A DNA stretch of 64,000 bases from Ogataea parapolymorpha DL-1 (lineage: Eukaryota; Ascomycota; Pichiomycetes; Pichiales; Pichiaceae), in the NCBI RefSeq assembly GCF_000187245.1, contig NC_027860.1, forward strand, positions 1,302,001-1,366,000, in the 5' to 3' direction. This document shows positions 62,663 through 64,000 of the stretch, piece by piece. Made by a program: the position numbers and the translations under genes. How positions within the stretch are numbered: the first letter of the stretch is position 1; each line of letters opens with the position of its first letter. The notes below the pieces were generated by a model. The model saw only the letters and a list, made by a program, of their open reading frames with translations, was not told the origin of the DNA and ran no database searches.

Positions 62663-64000
62663 ATGGCTTCCAACGATGCCGAGTCGTCGCTGGAGTCTGC
62701 TGCTGCTACTGCCACAGCTGCCATGAAAGCCAGCGAGCAAGAAAAAACGTCGAATGCCGTGCTTGAGGACGAAAGTTTGATCAACAATTTGGTGGAGAGC
62801 TTGGATAAACCGGACGACACAGATGCTTCCATCAAGGCTGAAGAGTCCCTGGTGGACCCGTCTTTGTCGCGGTCGCCGCTTGATCAAGTTCTACTGGGGC
62901 AGAAGTTTATTTTGCTGGGAAATGGTGCGGCCAATGAGGATGTTAGCCACGTGATTGAGGAATTGGGAGGAAGCGTGGTGAGTGGTGAAAACAATCAAGG
63001 AATATATCTTGCTCGGTCTGTGTCGGACGTGAACCCAAATATCAACGTTCCGGTGTACTCTTTCAACTTTGTTTACACGGCGCAAAGAGATCACGTTTTG
63101 CCCGATCTGAACGATTTCAAAATCCGCCGTCCACCCCAGCTACCGCAGAACCTCAACATCAACATTGGCGAGTTGGCGAAAACGGGGCTCAAGGAAGATG
63201 AGTCTGTAGAGAGCGCGTTATCAATGAGCGCAGAGCCGCAGAAGAAACGGTCTATGAAATTCACAGAGCTGGAGGACGCTTGTATCTTGGACTTGATCAG
63301 AAGAAATCCGAATCTGCGGTCGACGCACAGCTTTTTCGCCAAAATTGCTCAGCTGCCCGTGTTGAGCGGCCACACAGGCAACTCGATCCGGTTCAGGTTC
63401 CGCAAAATTCTAGCAGATAAGCTTGACTACGTGTACCAGGTGGATCCTCAAACGAACAAGCTGATTCTGGATCCGGTGACAAACGAGCCAATCAAGGTCA
63501 AGGACCTTCCAAGCCTGCTTAAGTCGCAGTACACCGCCGAAGAGGACTACGAGCTATGCAAACACATTTTACATTTCAAGGAGAACATGTCGCAATATGC
63601 CAAGAAACGTAAGCTGGACGGTAACAGCATACCTGAATCTGTTTTCACCGAACTGGTGGCAAAGTTCCCTAGACATAGTGCAATGTCGTGGAGAGATCGG
63701 TACCGGAAGTTCGCCTCGAAATACGGCCTGGAGGAATATATGAAGTACTACGAGGATTGTCTGGCGAAGAACATCACCCCGCAGCCAATGAAGAACCTTA
63801 GTTCGAGAGCGAAGGATTCCAAGGACGTGAAGAGAATGAAGCTGGACGACAAGAACGACATGGTTCCTAGTCTGGATAGAATCGAGGCACTGGCGCGAGT
63901 TTCTGTGGAACGCAAAGAAACCGAGGAAAATGCTGCAAAGAAGGAGGACAGCCCAGAAGCCAAGGGCGAGAAAGACAAACGGCTCGACGACGGGTCTGCT
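62663..64000 (+). CDS. RAP1: Telomere and promoter-binding protein Rap1 (3' part cut by window edge)
   Basis: DNA-binding protein of telomeres and of ribosomal/glycolytic promoters. 446 codons are visible and the frame is open at the window end. The protein has an Ala/Glu-rich N-terminus, a BRCT domain (about 79-152, QKFILLGNGAANEDVSHVIEELGGSVV), and two Myb-type domains. The first is at about 196-250 (KKRSMKFTELEDACILDLIRRNP ... GNSIRFRFRKIL) and the second at about 290-352 (FPRHSAMSWRDRYRKF). The C-terminal Rap1 domain must lie beyond the edge. Ogataea polymorpha is reported to have two RAP1 copies; which this is cannot be decided here. Confidence 0.9.
   Translation, partial: MASNDAESSLESAAATATAAMKASEQEKTSNAVLEDESLINNLVESLDKPDDTDASIKAEESLVDPSLSRSPLDQVLLGQKFILLGNGAANEDVSHVIEELGGSVVSGENNQGIYLARSVSDVNPNINVPVYSFNFVYTAQRDHVLPDLNDFKIRRPPQLPQNLNINIGELAKTGLKEDESVESALSMSAEPQKKRSMKFTELEDACILDLIRRNPNLRSTHSFFAKIAQLPVLSGHTGNSIRFRFRKILADKLDYVYQVDPQTNKLILDPVTNEPIKVKDLPSLLKSQYTAEEDYELCKHILHFKENMSQYAKKRKLDGNSIPESVFTELVAKFPRHSAMSWRDRYRKFASKYGLEEYMKYYEDCLAKNITPQPMKNLSSRAKDSKDVKRMKLDDKNDMVPSLDRIEALARVSVERKETEENAAKKEDSPEAKGEKDKRLDDGSA

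Overview
The window is a densely packed nuclear segment of a budding-yeast genome, most likely a methylotrophic yeast of the Ogataea (Hansenula) polymorpha type. Supporting signs are nearly intronless genes with clear Saccharomyces-type orthologues, CTG read as leucine in conserved positions, moderate GC content, and a 362-residue NAD-dependent formate dehydrogenase (34814-35902), the last enzyme of methanol oxidation. I name 37 protein genes by recognised orthologue or family and one by family only (Zn2Cys6). Two further genes are unrecognised (47478-49181 and a 59-codon gene at 49325-49504). There is one tRNA-Arg(ACG). UBP15 runs off the left edge and RAP1 off the right edge.

Layout. 1-12.7 kb: UBP15, UTR1, GDA1, ISY1, SSY1, MRPS17, STS1 and a secreted SurE-family protein that has lost the family's metal-binding acidic pair and has a Pho4-type site upstream. 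13.2-24.1 kb: RAD14 (with an apparent 36-nt intron), CDH1, APC5, REV3 and an ACM1-like gene; the APC/C activator, an APC/C subunit and the probable Cdh1 inhibitor lie within 10 kb. 24-31 kb: PEX25-like, HIS3, SDH5, CDC37, RTG1, UTP9, HPT1. 31-40 kb: SGM1, a Pho85-type cyclin, formate dehydrogenase with an inverted repeat in its promoter, a DNAJC28-like mitochondrial protein, NCE102 and CDC73. 40-55 kb: ATG9, NOP14, CEM1, DFG10, the two unknown genes, NCA2, TAF8 and FCP1. 55-64 kb: LCB1, tRNA-Arg, a Zn2Cys6 regulator, GYP7 and RAP1.

The arrangement is extremely compact. Several convergent pairs have 0-17 bp between stop codons and one pair overlaps (CEM1/DFG10). Several divergent pairs share promoters of 52-140 bp. 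REV3 begins 31 bp after the ACM1 stop. No transposon, rRNA, CRISPR array or virus-like sequence was seen. Many open frames begin at TTG or GTG; I moved starts to the first credible ATG, and where that is impossible (RAD14) splicing resolves it.

I did not find a wholly new system. The observations most worth testing are the RAD14 mini-intron, the CDH1-APC5-ACM1 linkage, the SurE-like pseudo-phosphatase with its PHO-type promoter, the palindrome in the formate dehydrogenase promoter, the upstream ORF that overlaps the CEM1 start, and the unannotated 59-codon gene.
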